A DNA stretch of 45,267 bases from an uncultured Selenomonas sp. (lineage in GTDB: Bacteria; Bacillota; Negativicutes; Selenomonadales; Selenomonadaceae), in NCBI GenBank assembly GCA_934202005.1, contig CAKPXP010000017.1, forward strand, positions 1 through 45,267, read 5' to 3'. Within the stretch, counting starts at the first letter, position 1; each line of letters begins with the position of its first letter. The notes beneath the pieces were generated by a model. It saw only the letters and a list, made by a program, of their open reading frames with translations, did no database searches and was not told the origin of the DNA. The position numbers and the translations under genes were made by a program. Shown in pieces: positions 35,811 through 42,603 of this stretch.

Positions 35811-37394
35811 ATGGCGTATCTTCTCATGACAGCTGGCATCATGGCGCTCGGGCTCTTTCTCGCCAGTCGGCTCGCGAACGCCTGCGGCTTCCTCGTCAAG
35901 GGCAGGGCGCTCGCCCTCGCGGGGCTCCTCGCCTGCGGCATCGCTGTGGTGCTCCCCATCCTCGCGCCCTTTCTCACGCGCGACTACTATTGGAAGCTCG
36001 GCCTCCTCGTCCTCATCGCCGCGCTGCTCGTGACGGCGTACAACGCGCGCCTCGTAAAAAAGGATCTGGCAGCGGCCGAGCAGGCCGCTGCGGAAACGCC
36101 TGCCTCCGCAGCGCCGCCGGAGCGGGCGTCGGAACAGATGCCAGAGGCCGCGCGGCAGACAGAAGAACAGGCAGGCGAAGCGCGGCCGGACATACCGACG
36201 CCTCCCGTACGGCCAGCGGCTGCCGCAAACAAGGAAAGCGACAGCGCAGCGCCTGCACTGGACGCACCGGCACCGCCGCAGGCTGCGCCCCCCGTGGCGG
36301 CTACGGCACCGCCAGCACCCGCTCCGGGCGCCGCCCCAGCGGACGCACGCGCAGACAGTACCGCAGCGCAAACGCCACAGGAAAAGGCACTGCCCGCGAC
36401 AGACGCCGCAGCGCAGCCACCGCAGGAAACGGCACTGCCCGCGGCAGACGCCGCAGCGCAGCCACCGCAGGAAACGGCACTGCCCGCGACAGACGCCGCA
36501 GCGCAGCCACCGCAGGAAACGGCACTGCCCGCGACAGACGCCGCAGCGCAGCCGCCACAGGAAACGGCACCGCCCGCGGCAGACGCCGCAGCGCAGCCGC
36601 CGCAGGAAACGGCACTGCCCGCGGCAGACGCCGCAGCGCAGCCGCCGCAGGAAACGGCACTGTCCGCGGCAGAGCCGCCACAGGAAGAGGCTGCGTCCAC
36701 GGCAGACACAGCACGCCAGGCACCACAGACGGAGGCTCCGGCTGTCCCCATCGCGCCTGCGGCCTTCACCGCGGAGGACAGCCGTCCTCCGCGGGATGCG
36801 GCACCGCCGCCACCCCCCGTGACAGAGGAACACGCTTCCGCGCGCCATGCGCCAGCGGCACAGATGCCGGAAGGGCACACGCCAGAGAAGCGGCCGCCAG
36901 AGGCAGCGGCACAGGCATCGGAAAAACACGCGCCGGAGAAACGTCTGACAGAGGCCCAGGCGCCGGAGGCGTCCTGGGCCAAAGACATCGCCGCGCTCAC
37001 AACGCTCGACGCCTTCCTCGACTACGCCTACGCCGCGCAGCAGCGCGGCGACATCCCGCGCGCGCTCGCCGCGTACCGCGAGGCGCTCAAGAGATACTCC
37101 GGCGATCCCTACGTTCCCTATCTCTTCATCGACCTCGGCAACCTTTGCAAGCAGCAGGCGCGCTACGCCGACTGCATCGAGGTCTACCGACGGGGCCTCC
37201 GGCTCCCCATCATCGCAGAGAACGAAGCCATGGCAGAGGAGTTCCGCAAGAACATCCGCTACCTGCGCATCGTTTATCATATTTTAGAAAAGCATCAAGC
37301 GCTCGCGACGCCTTTCGGCAGCATCCCGCAGACCTACCGCGCGGAGATCGAGACTGCCTACCAGGCAGCGCAGGCGCAGCATCACGGCAGCTGA
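35811..37394 (+). CDS. Membrane protein with Pro/Ala-rich tandem repeats and TPR-like C-terminus
   Basis: This 527-residue protein has three N-terminal hydrophobic helices (about 1-22, 33-55 and 62-80). A 300-residue Pro/Ala/Gln/Glu-rich region follows (about 85-385) that contains six copies and a part copy of a 15-residue unit of the type PQETALPAADAAAQP (residues about 189-288). A folded C-terminal part (about 390-510) has TPR-like helices (ALTTLDAFLDYAYAAQQRGD, IPRALAAYREALKRYSGD, LGNLCKQQARYADCIEVYRRGL). AAAGGAG lies before ATG 35811. I recognise no named family. The build suggests a membrane-anchored spacer presenting a protein-protein interaction domain; that is inference. The next gene starts 42 bases later. 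Confidence 0.8.
   Translation: MAYLLMTAGIMALGLFLASRLANACGFLVKGRALALAGLLACGIAVVLPILAPFLTRDYYWKLGLLVLIAALLVTAYNARLVKKDLAAAEQAAAETPASAAPPERASEQMPEAARQTEEQAGEARPDIPTPPVRPAAAANKESDSAAPALDAPAPPQAAPPVAATAPPAPAPGAAPADARADSTAAQTPQEKALPATDAAAQPPQETALPAADAAAQPPQETALPATDAAAQPPQETALPATDAAAQPPQETAPPAADAAAQPPQETALPAADAAAQPPQETALSAAEPPQEEAASTADTARQAPQTEAPAVPIAPAAFTAEDSRPPRDAAPPPPPVTEEHASARHAPAAQMPEGHTPEKRPPEAAAQASEKHAPEKRLTEAQAPEASWAKDIAALTTLDAFLDYAYAAQQRGDIPRALAAYREALKRYSGDPYVPYLFIDLGNLCKQQARYADCIEVYRRGLRLPIIAENEAMAEEFRKNIRYLRIVYHILEKHQALATPFGSIPQTYRAEIETAYQAAQAQHHGS
36375..36674 (+). repeat. 45-base in-frame tandem repeat (minisatellite)
   Basis: Six full 45-base units start at 36375, 36420, 36465, 36510, 36555 and 36600, and a 30-base part unit runs from 36645. 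Units differ at only a few bases, for example ACA/GCA and CCA/CCG. Each encodes 15 residues, so copy-number changes would keep the frame of the gene at 35811. Confidence 0.95.
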
Positions 37395-37436
37395 CGGCTC
37401 AGCGCCCCTGCCAGAATCACCATTGGAGGAATACGA

Positions 37437-38342
37437 ATGAAGAAAAGTGTAGAAATCCTCGGCCTTCCCGTCATCAGCATCACCGAGGGCCGCGAGCTCG
37501 GCATGAGCAAGACGCTCCTTATCGACGCGAAAAAGGGCACCGTGGCAGCCATCACCATCGAGGATGAGGACTGGTACCGCGGCGTCAAGCTCATCCCTTA
37601 TGAATCCGTCATCGCCATCGGCGACGACGCCGTGACCGTCACAAACAGCGAGAACATCCTCACGCTCGATGACGCCGGCGACTACGAACAGCTGCTCGAC
37701 GACAACATCCGCATCATCGGCACGAAAGCCATCACGAAATCCGGCTCCATCCAAGGCAAAATCTCCGAACTCTACATCGGCGACGACGGCAAAATCGAGA
37801 AATGCGAGATCACGGCCCCCGACGGCACGACGAGCGAAGTGACAGCGGATCAGATCTCCATCTTCGGCAAGCAGGTCACCGTCATCGACCCGAGCAGCGA
37901 AAAAAAAAATGAGCCGGTAGCCGCACCGGCTGCTGCAGCGCCAGTCAAAGCGGCTCCGGCAGCGCCGTCAGCCTCGGCCAAGGAAGCGCCGGCCGCCAAA
38001 GAGTCCGCTGCTCCCAAGGAAGAGGGGAAGCCGGAGCCGTCGAAGGACGCAGCGCCCGCACCGGAAAAGCCGGCAGAGAAGCCCGCAGCGCCCAAGGCCC
38101 CGGAAAAGCCAGCCGCGCCCGCGCCGAAACCAGCGCCGAAGGCTGACCCGAAACAGGCGGCCGCCGACAAGGCCACCGAGGAGCGCCATCGCCGCTTCCT
38201 GCTTGGCAAGAAAGCAACGCGCACCATCAAGATGGACAACGGCATCGTCATCGTCGAGGAAGGCCAGGATATCACAGAGGAAGTCCTGCAGAAGGCCAAG
38301 CTCGCGAACAAGTTCATCGAGCTTTCGATGAACGTACAGTAA
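37437..38342 (+). CDS. PRC-barrel domain protein with Pro/Ala/Lys linker
   Basis: This 301-residue protein has an N-terminal PRC-barrel (about 1-75, VEILGLPVISITEGRELG then AAITIEDEDWYRG) and probably a second (about 88-155, ITKSGSIQGKISELYIGDDGK). A low-complexity Pro/Ala/Lys/Glu linker (about 158-240) and a small C-terminal domain (about 245-301, IKMDNGIVIVEEGQDITEEVL) follow. No signal peptide or membrane helix is seen, so it is probably cytoplasmic. PRC-barrels occur in RNA-processing (RimM) and photosynthetic reaction-centre proteins; here the role is unknown. It has a good ribosome site (TTGGAGG) and probably shares a transcript with the gene at 35811. A clear terminator follows. Confidence 0.82.
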   Translation: MKKSVEILGLPVISITEGRELGMSKTLLIDAKKGTVAAITIEDEDWYRGVKLIPYESVIAIGDDAVTVTNSENILTLDDAGDYEQLLDDNIRIIGTKAITKSGSIQGKISELYIGDDGKIEKCEITAPDGTTSEVTADQISIFGKQVTVIDPSSEKKNEPVAAPAAAAPVKAAPAAPSASAKEAPAAKESAAPKEEGKPEPSKDAAPAPEKPAEKPAAPKAPEKPAAPAPKPAPKADPKQAAADKATEERHRRFLLGKKATRTIKMDNGIVIVEEGQDITEEVLQKAKLANKFIELSMNVQ

Positions 38343-38375
38343 CAAGGTACAGCGCACACATCTCCAAGAATGCCG

Positions 38376-38409
38376 AAGGGCAGCCACCGATCATCCGGTG
38401 GCTGCCCTT
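38376..38409 (+). terminator. Terminator after the PRC-barrel gene
   Basis: A 14-base stem (AAGGGCAGCCACCG with CGGTGGCTGCCCTT) is followed by TTCT. It lies 34 bases after the stop codon and between convergent genes, so it may serve both strands. Confidence 0.85.
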
Positions 38410-38434
38410 TCTATATGGGGATCTCCAAATTTAT

Positions 38435-38839
38435 CTATGGCCGCAGGTTCAGCGACCGCATCGCCCGCGTGCGCACGCGCTCCACGAAATTGCGCGGACG
38501 CAGGATGGCATGCAGAGAGCGGCAGAGCTTTGCGTACTCATTGAGGCTGTCATTGACGCGGTACATCTGGAAAAAGGCGCTGAGACCGATGCTGCCGAGC
38601 GTCTTTTCCATATCCGCCTTGCGCTGCCACGCGCTCTCGTTGCGGGCCTGATCGTCCACGTGCTCGCTCGCAGGGAATGCCTCGCGCATCTCCGCTACCG
38701 TGAGCTCCGCGAGCAGCTTGTTCGTGCGCTCGGCCAACAGGATATACGACGCGAGATTATGGCGCCAGTTGGTCGGCTGGCGGCGCAGCACCTTCTCGAC
38801 TCCCAGCACCGCCTGCTGCTGCAATTCTTTCCTTCCCAT
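38435..38839 (-). CDS. Hypothetical protein downstream of the radical SAM genes
   Basis: This 134-residue protein is mostly helical by composition, basic at the C-terminus (RPRNFVERVRTRAMRSLNLRP) and without signal peptide or membrane helix. It starts GRKELQQQAVLGVEKVLRRQ, and its middle has WRHNLASYILLAERTNKLLAELT. I recognise no family. I chose ATG 38839 because GGAGGGG lies seven bases upstream; two other in-frame ATGs lie 6 and 15 bases before it. It follows the NirJ2-like gene by 56 bases with no terminator between, so it is probably in the tetR-nirJ1-nirJ2 operon. No function can be inferred from sequence. Confidence 0.65.
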   Translation of the reverse strand: MGRKELQQQAVLGVEKVLRRQPTNWRHNLASYILLAERTNKLLAELTVAEMREAFPASEHVDDQARNESAWQRKADMEKTLGSIGLSAFFQMYRVNDSLNEYAKLCRSLHAILRPRNFVERVRTRAMRSLNLRP

Positions 38840-38895
38840 CGACATCCCCTCCACTCTTTCTCTCTATCGACATCCCTGCGCACAGGAAGGCGCAC

Positions 38896-39894
38896 TCACT
38901 CGCCGCGCCGGCCGTGATAGAGGCACCAGGGCTCCTCTGCCATGTAGTCGCCGCCGTGGTAGCACGCGGCGCGCGCGCGGCAGCCGCCGCAGACGCCCTT
39001 GTAGCCGCAGCTGCCGCAGCCGCCGCTGTAATCGAGCGTGCGCAGGCGCGCGAGGACGGGGCTTTTCGCCCAGATCTCATCGAACGGCGTCTCGCGCACA
39101 TCGCCGAGCTCCATCTTGAGGTAGGCGCAGGGCTGCACCTTGCCGCGCGGGCTGATGATGCAGTAGCTGAGGCCCGCGAGGCAGCCGCGATGGAAGCGCG
39201 ACTTCAGTCCGAGCTGGTCGGCGATGCGCAGGAACTGCGGCGCACAGGTCGGCTTGAGCTCGATGGGAACCTCCTGCTGCTTCTTCATGATGCGCGTCAG
39301 GACGTCCTCATACTGCTCGGCGCGCAGGCTCTCCTCCTCGATGGTCGCGGCGCGCCCCGTCGGCACGAGGAAGAAGAAGTGATGCGCCTTCGCGCCGATC
39401 TCCACGGCAAAATCCGTCATCGCCTCGAGCTCGCCCTCGTTCCAGTCCATGACCGTCGTATGGATCTGGAACGGCAGGCCGACCGCCGCGCAGTTCTTCA
39501 TGCCGTCGACCGCGCCCTGCCAGCCGCCCGGGAAGCTGCGGAACTTGTCGTGCTTCGCCGCGTCGAGCGAGTCGAGGGAGATACCCATGGCGCGCGCGCC
39601 CGCGTCCTTGAGCTTCGCCGCCATCTCGCGCGTGATGAGTGTGCCGTTCGTGCCGAACACGGGGAAGAGGCCGAGCGACGAGGCATACGACACCAGCTCC
39701 AGGATGTCCGGCCGCATGAGCGGCTCGCCGCCTGAGAAAATCATGATCTTGAAGCCCGCGCGCGCGATCTCCGTCAGGAGCTTCTTCGCCTCCGCCGTCG
39801 AGAGCTCCTCCTCCGCCTTGCAGCCCGCGTCGCGATAGCAGTGCGCGCAGTACATGTTGCAGGCATTCGTCACGTTCCACGATATGATGTTCAT
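38896..39894 (-). CDS. nirJ2: Radical SAM/SPASM protein, NirJ2-like (Ahb-type haem pathway family)
   Basis: This 332-residue protein has the radical SAM cluster motif CNMYCAHC (C12, C16, C19), then IMIFSGGEPLMRPD (SAM-binding GGE region) and TNGTLIT. The C-terminal SPASM-like part binds a second iron-sulphur cluster through Cys residues in CLAGLSYCIISPRGKVQPC, CGSCGYKGVCGGCRARAACY and EPWCLY. This CGGCRARA-type ending is shared by NirJ, AhbC and AhbD, which trim side chains of iron-porphyrins. The N-terminal stretch and length point to the NirJ2 subgroup of Firmicutes. Whether it makes haem, haem d1 or something else cannot be told here. It overlaps nirJ1 by four bases. Confidence 0.82.
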   Translation of the reverse strand: MNIISWNVTNACNMYCAHCYRDAGCKAEEELSTAEAKKLLTEIARAGFKIMIFSGGEPLMRPDILELVSYASSLGLFPVFGTNGTLITREMAAKLKDAGARAMGISLDSLDAAKHDKFRSFPGGWQGAVDGMKNCAAVGLPFQIHTTVMDWNEGELEAMTDFAVEIGAKAHHFFFLVPTGRAATIEEESLRAEQYEDVLTRIMKKQQEVPIELKPTCAPQFLRIADQLGLKSRFHRGCLAGLSYCIISPRGKVQPCAYLKMELGDVRETPFDEIWAKSPVLARLRTLDYSGGCGSCGYKGVCGGCRARAACYHGGDYMAEEPWCLYHGRRGE

Positions 39895-41066
39895 AAGCCG
39901 ATCTCCTCATCCGTCAGATAGCAGGCCGGGTCCGAGGCCCAGAAATCACCGGTGACCGCCTCCGCCCGCGTGCGGAAATTGCCGTTGCAGGCCGAGAGCC
40001 ATTTGCATTTCGCGCAGCGTCCCGTGAGCAGCGGCTTCCGGTCCTTGAGCCCCGCCATGATGGGGTTCGTCGTATCCTGCCAGATATCGCCGAACGCGCG
40101 CTCGCGCACGTTGCCGAACGTATGGTGCTGCGTGAACTGGTCGGGATGCACATAGCCCTGCGGATCCACCTCGCCGAACGCGATGCCCGAGCGGTTGCCG
40201 CCGTTCATCGAAAGATACTTCTTGATCTGCGCCGCCGTCTCCGTCTCGCCGTCCGCGAGCGCCTTGAGGTACATGTAGACGCCGTCGCAGTGGTTGTCCA
40301 CCGTGAGGATCTCCTTCTCGAGGCCGCGCGCCTCGAAGTCCTTCGTGCGGCGGATGATCGTATCCATCGCGCGGCGCGAGTCCTCGGGGCTCACATCCTG
40401 GTCGACCATCGCCTCGCCGCGGCCGCTGTAGACGAGGTGGTAGAAGCAGACGCGATTGATCTGCTCCGCCTCGATGAAATCAAAGATGTGGTCGAGCTCC
40501 TGGATGTTGTGGTGGTTGATGGTGAAGCGCAGGCCGACGCGCTGGCCGACCGCCACGCAGTTCTCGATGCCCTGCATCGCCTTTTCATACGCGCCCGCGA
40601 CGCCGCGGAACGTATCGTTCACATCGCGCAGGCCGTCGAGCGAGATGCCGACATAGCCGACGCCGATCTCCTTGATGCGCCGCGCGACCTCGCGCGTGAT
40701 GAGCGTCCCGTTCGTCGAAAGCGTCGGCCGCACGCCCGCCGCCGCCGCATACGCCGCGAGCTCGAAGAAATCGGGCCGGATGAGCGGCTCGCCGCCGGAA
40801 AAGAGCAGCACGGGCACATGGAACGCCGCGAGATCGTCGATGAACTTCTTCGCCTCCGCCGTCGAAAGCTCGTCCTGATACTTCCGCGCGTCGGACTTCA
40901 TATAGCAATGCATGCACTTGAGGTTGCACGTCTTCGTCGAATTCCAGACGACGACCGGGCCGACGCCCTCCGCGGCGCCGCTCTTCATGCTGTGCGCGCT
41001 CTTCGTATAGCGCAGACTGTCGCCGAAATATTCCCGCGCGAACAGCAACTTCGTCACACTGATCAT
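39891..41066 (-). CDS. nirJ1: Radical SAM/SPASM protein, NirJ1-like (Ahb-type haem pathway family)
   Basis: This 391-residue protein begins with the NirJ1-type leader ISVTKLLFAREYFGDSLRY and has the radical SAM motif CNLKCMHC (C47, C51, C54), LLFSGGEPLIRPD and STNGTLIT. The C-terminus has CAKCKWLSACNGNFRTRAEA and DFWASDPACYLTDEEIG, the auxiliary-cluster region shared with NirJ and AhbC. AhbC removes acetate side chains from didecarboxysirohaem in the alternative haem pathway; the exact step of NirJ1 is not settled as far as I know. It lies 23 bases after the TetR gene and is coupled to nirJ2, so the pair probably acts together. Confidence 0.85.
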   Translation of the reverse strand: MISVTKLLFAREYFGDSLRYTKSAHSMKSGAAEGVGPVVVWNSTKTCNLKCMHCYMKSDARKYQDELSTAEAKKFIDDLAAFHVPVLLFSGGEPLIRPDFFELAAYAAAAGVRPTLSTNGTLITREVARRIKEIGVGYVGISLDGLRDVNDTFRGVAGAYEKAMQGIENCVAVGQRVGLRFTINHHNIQELDHIFDFIEAEQINRVCFYHLVYSGRGEAMVDQDVSPEDSRRAMDTIIRRTKDFEARGLEKEILTVDNHCDGVYMYLKALADGETETAAQIKKYLSMNGGNRSGIAFGEVDPQGYVHPDQFTQHHTFGNVRERAFGDIWQDTTNPIMAGLKDRKPLLTGRCAKCKWLSACNGNFRTRAEAVTGDFWASDPACYLTDEEIGL

Positions 41067-41089
41067 AAGCTCTACCTACTCCCTTTCCA

Positions 41090-41719
41090 TCACGCGCGAA
41101 TGCCGCCCAAAAGCAGCTGCAGCTTCCCCTCGAAATTCTCGCGGAACGAGAGGCCGAGATGGCTGAACGCCGCCGACTGGAACGCCGCGTGCAGCATCTC
41201 TGCGATGAGCGGCGCCGGCACATCGGTGCGCAGTTCTCCCGACGCCTGCCCCTCCTCGATGATGGCGAGGAAAAGCTCCCGGAACCCCGGCCCATGGCTG
41301 TACGGCAAGCGGCTCTCCTGCCCGTGCTTCCCGCTGCCTTGCGCCTTGCCGTGCGCGGGCGCCGCATGACTGCCAGCGAAGAAGAGCGCGAGCACGAACC
41401 TGTTCTCATCGAGGAGACGCGCCGTCTCCTGGCAGCCCTCCGTGAGGCGCGCGAGCGCCGGCCTGCCCGCGGCCTTCATCTCATCGAGAAACGACGTCAC
41501 CTCGCCCATGAGGCCGACGAGCAGGCTCATGAGGATCTCCTCCTTCGAGGAGAAATAATTGTAGAACGTGCCGACGCCGAGATCCGCGCGCTCCATGATA
41601 TCGGCAATCGACGCATCCTTGTAGCCCTGCCGCACGAACTCCTGCTTGGCCGCCGTGAGGATCGCCTGCCGCGAGGCAATCTTCTTGCGCTCCCGGCGTC
41701 CGAGTTTCTTCTCTTCCAT
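41090..41719 (-). CDS. TetR-family transcriptional regulator
   Basis: This 209-residue protein has an N-terminal TetR helix-turn-helix (about residues 16-62): RQAILTAAKQEFVRQGYKDAS, IADIMERADLGVGTFYNYFSSKEEIL. The C-terminal ligand domain is helical and contains a His/Gly/Ser-rich loop (about 118-142, HAAPAHGKAQGSGKHG) that could be a flexible insert or bind metal or haem; that is speculative. It heads the nirJ1-nirJ2 unit, so local autoregulation is likely. A perfect palindrome lies just upstream (41749). Confidence 0.92.
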   Translation of the reverse strand: MEEKKLGRRERKKIASRQAILTAAKQEFVRQGYKDASIADIMERADLGVGTFYNYFSSKEEILMSLLVGLMGEVTSFLDEMKAAGRPALARLTEGCQETARLLDENRFVLALFFAGSHAAPAHGKAQGSGKHGQESRLPYSHGPGFRELFLAIIEEGQASGELRTDVPAPLIAEMLHAAFQSAAFSHLGLSFRENFEGKLQLLLGGIRA

Positions 41720-41748
41720 CGTAAGCTCCTTTTCCTCGTTTTCATTTC

Positions 41749-41761
41749 TGAACCATGTTCA
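41749..41761. promoter_or_regulatory. Probable operator of the TetR-nirJ operon
   Basis: TGAAC-CAT-GTTCA is a perfect inverted repeat 30 bases before the tetR start. A TAGAAT -10-like box (41764-41769, minus strand) lies just upstream; I find no good -35 box. The palindrome would sit near the transcription start, where a TetR repressor could block transcription. Confidence 0.5.
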
Positions 41762-41830
41762 TTATTCTACCCCCTTCCGCCGGCTTTTTCTAGTCTTGAC
41801 AAAAATTTTTATCGAAAACACAAAATCCCA

Positions 41831-41859
41831 TTGACAAAAGGCGTACACGGCATTATACT
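41831..41859 (+). promoter_or_regulatory. Promoter of the tRNA-Arg gene
   Basis: TTGACA (41831-41836) and TATACT (41854-41859) are 17 bases apart, 27 bases before the tRNA. The gap 41770-41830 is AT-rich and shared with the divergent tetR gene; a second TTGACA occurs at 41795-41800 without a matching -10. Confidence 0.85.
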
Positions 41860-41886
41860 ATTTTATGTTGATTGCGAAAGCATCAC

Positions 41887-41964
41887 GGCCCAGTAGCTCA
41901 GCTGGATTAGAGTATTTGACTACGAATCAAAGGGTCGGGGGTTCGAATCCCTCCTGGGTCACCA
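41887..41964 (+). tRNA. tRNA-Arg (anticodon ACG)
   Basis: The 78-base sequence folds as a full cloverleaf. The acceptor stem is GGCCCAG/CTGGGTC (one G-U pair), the D arm contains AGCTCAGCTGG, and the anticodon stem TTTGA/TCAAA has the loop CTACGAA with anticodon ACG at 41922-41924. The T arm is GGGGGTTCGAATCCC-like. The CCA end is encoded (41962-41964). The ACG anticodon is read as ICG after deamination and decodes CGU, CGC and CGA arginine codons. It is a lone tRNA with its own promoter and terminator. Confidence 0.97.
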
Positions 41965-41973
41965 TTTGCAACT

Positions 41974-41999
41974 AACGCCTGCCTCGGCAGGCGTTTTTT
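41974..41999 (+). terminator. Terminator of the tRNA-Arg gene
   Basis: The stem AACGCCTGCC-TC-GGCAGGCGTT is followed by a run of T, starting nine bases after the CCA end. Confidence 0.92.
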
Positions 42000-42054
42000 G
42001 TTTGGCCCGGCGAAAACGGGCAGGGCGTACGCGGGACAAAACGGCAGCCGCGAC

Positions 42055-42099
42055 GCGCGGCCAGCAACAAAGCGCGGCCAGCAACAAAGCGCGGCCAGC
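42055..42099. repeat. 17-base tandem repeat
   Basis: Two full copies of GCGCGGCCAGCAACAAA (42055-42071 and 42072-42088) and an 11-base part copy follow the tRNA terminator. No gene is seen between 42000 and 42218. Confidence 0.85.
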
Positions 42100-42138
42100 G
42101 CAAGCCGCCCGCGCGCAGCAGAGCGCTGTAAAGCACGC

Positions 42139-42184
42139 GAACGCGAAGGGGAGCCATCCACACGGATGGCTCCCCTTCGCGTTC
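42139..42184 (-). terminator. Long perfect hairpin after the small membrane protein gene
   Basis: A 21-base perfect stem (42139-42159 with 42164-42184) and a four-base loop lie 35 bases after the stop of the gene at 42219. It has no U tract, so it may be a stabilising 3' hairpin or a mild terminator. In form it resembles the hairpin after atpC. Confidence 0.6.
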
Positions 42185-42218
42185 CTGTCGGTGCATAGTC
42201 CCTGGCACCGCCCGCGCC

Positions 42219-42548
42219 TCACCGCAGAAAATAGAGATAGCCCGTCGTCGCGGCGGCGAGGATCCAGCTCACACGGTTCACTAGCGACGCGTCCCGGAGC
42301 GCCGTGAGCGCGCCGCGCTCGCCGAGGAACGCGAGCACGCGGCTGTAGAGCCACTTCAAAACCAGCGCGACGAGCACGGCGACGGCGATCCGGAACACGA
42401 GGACGAACGCCGCGCCCAGGAACATGCAGATGACGGCGAGCACGACGCAGACAACGGCGACGACAGCGAAGATCGTCGCCACGACGCCCGTCGCGGCGAG
42501 CGCCACGATCACGCCGGCCAAGAGGACGGCGCCCAAAATCTCAAACAT
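42219..42548 (-). CDS. Small membrane protein of unknown function
   Basis: This 109-residue protein is almost wholly hydrophobic, with two or three helices between residues 5 and 65 (ILGAVLLAGVIVALAATGVV, then AVVCVVLAVICMFLGAAFVLVF) and a last one near 93-108. The loop at 65-90 is basic. AGGGAGG lies six to eight bases before ATG 42548. I recognise no family. It lies 55 bases after the merR gene on the same strand and may be cotranscribed with it. Confidence 0.6.
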   Translation of the reverse strand: MFEILGAVLLAGVIVALAATGVVATIFAVVAVVCVVLAVICMFLGAAFVLVFRIAVAVLVALVLKWLYSRVLAFLGERGALTALRDASLVNRVSWILAAATTGYLYFLR

Positions 42549-42603
42549 GCTGATACCTCCCTTAAGGAAAGGAACGCCTCGTATGGCTTCCCTTTTCTCT
42601 ACA

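Noticed and set aside
36375..36674. CRISPR-like repeat array
   Set aside because: The units are directly joined with no unique spacers, in frame within a gene, and no cas genes are near.
35990..37567. Alternative long frames (both strands) across the Pro/Ala repeat gene
   Set aside because: Tandem repeats with a unit divisible by three keep all frames open. Only the frame from 35811 has a ribosome site, membrane helices and a TPR-like end.
42000..42218. Small minus-strand frames overlapping the tRNA-Arg
   Set aside because: They cover the tRNA, its terminator and tandem repeats, have no family resemblance and have no ribosome site.
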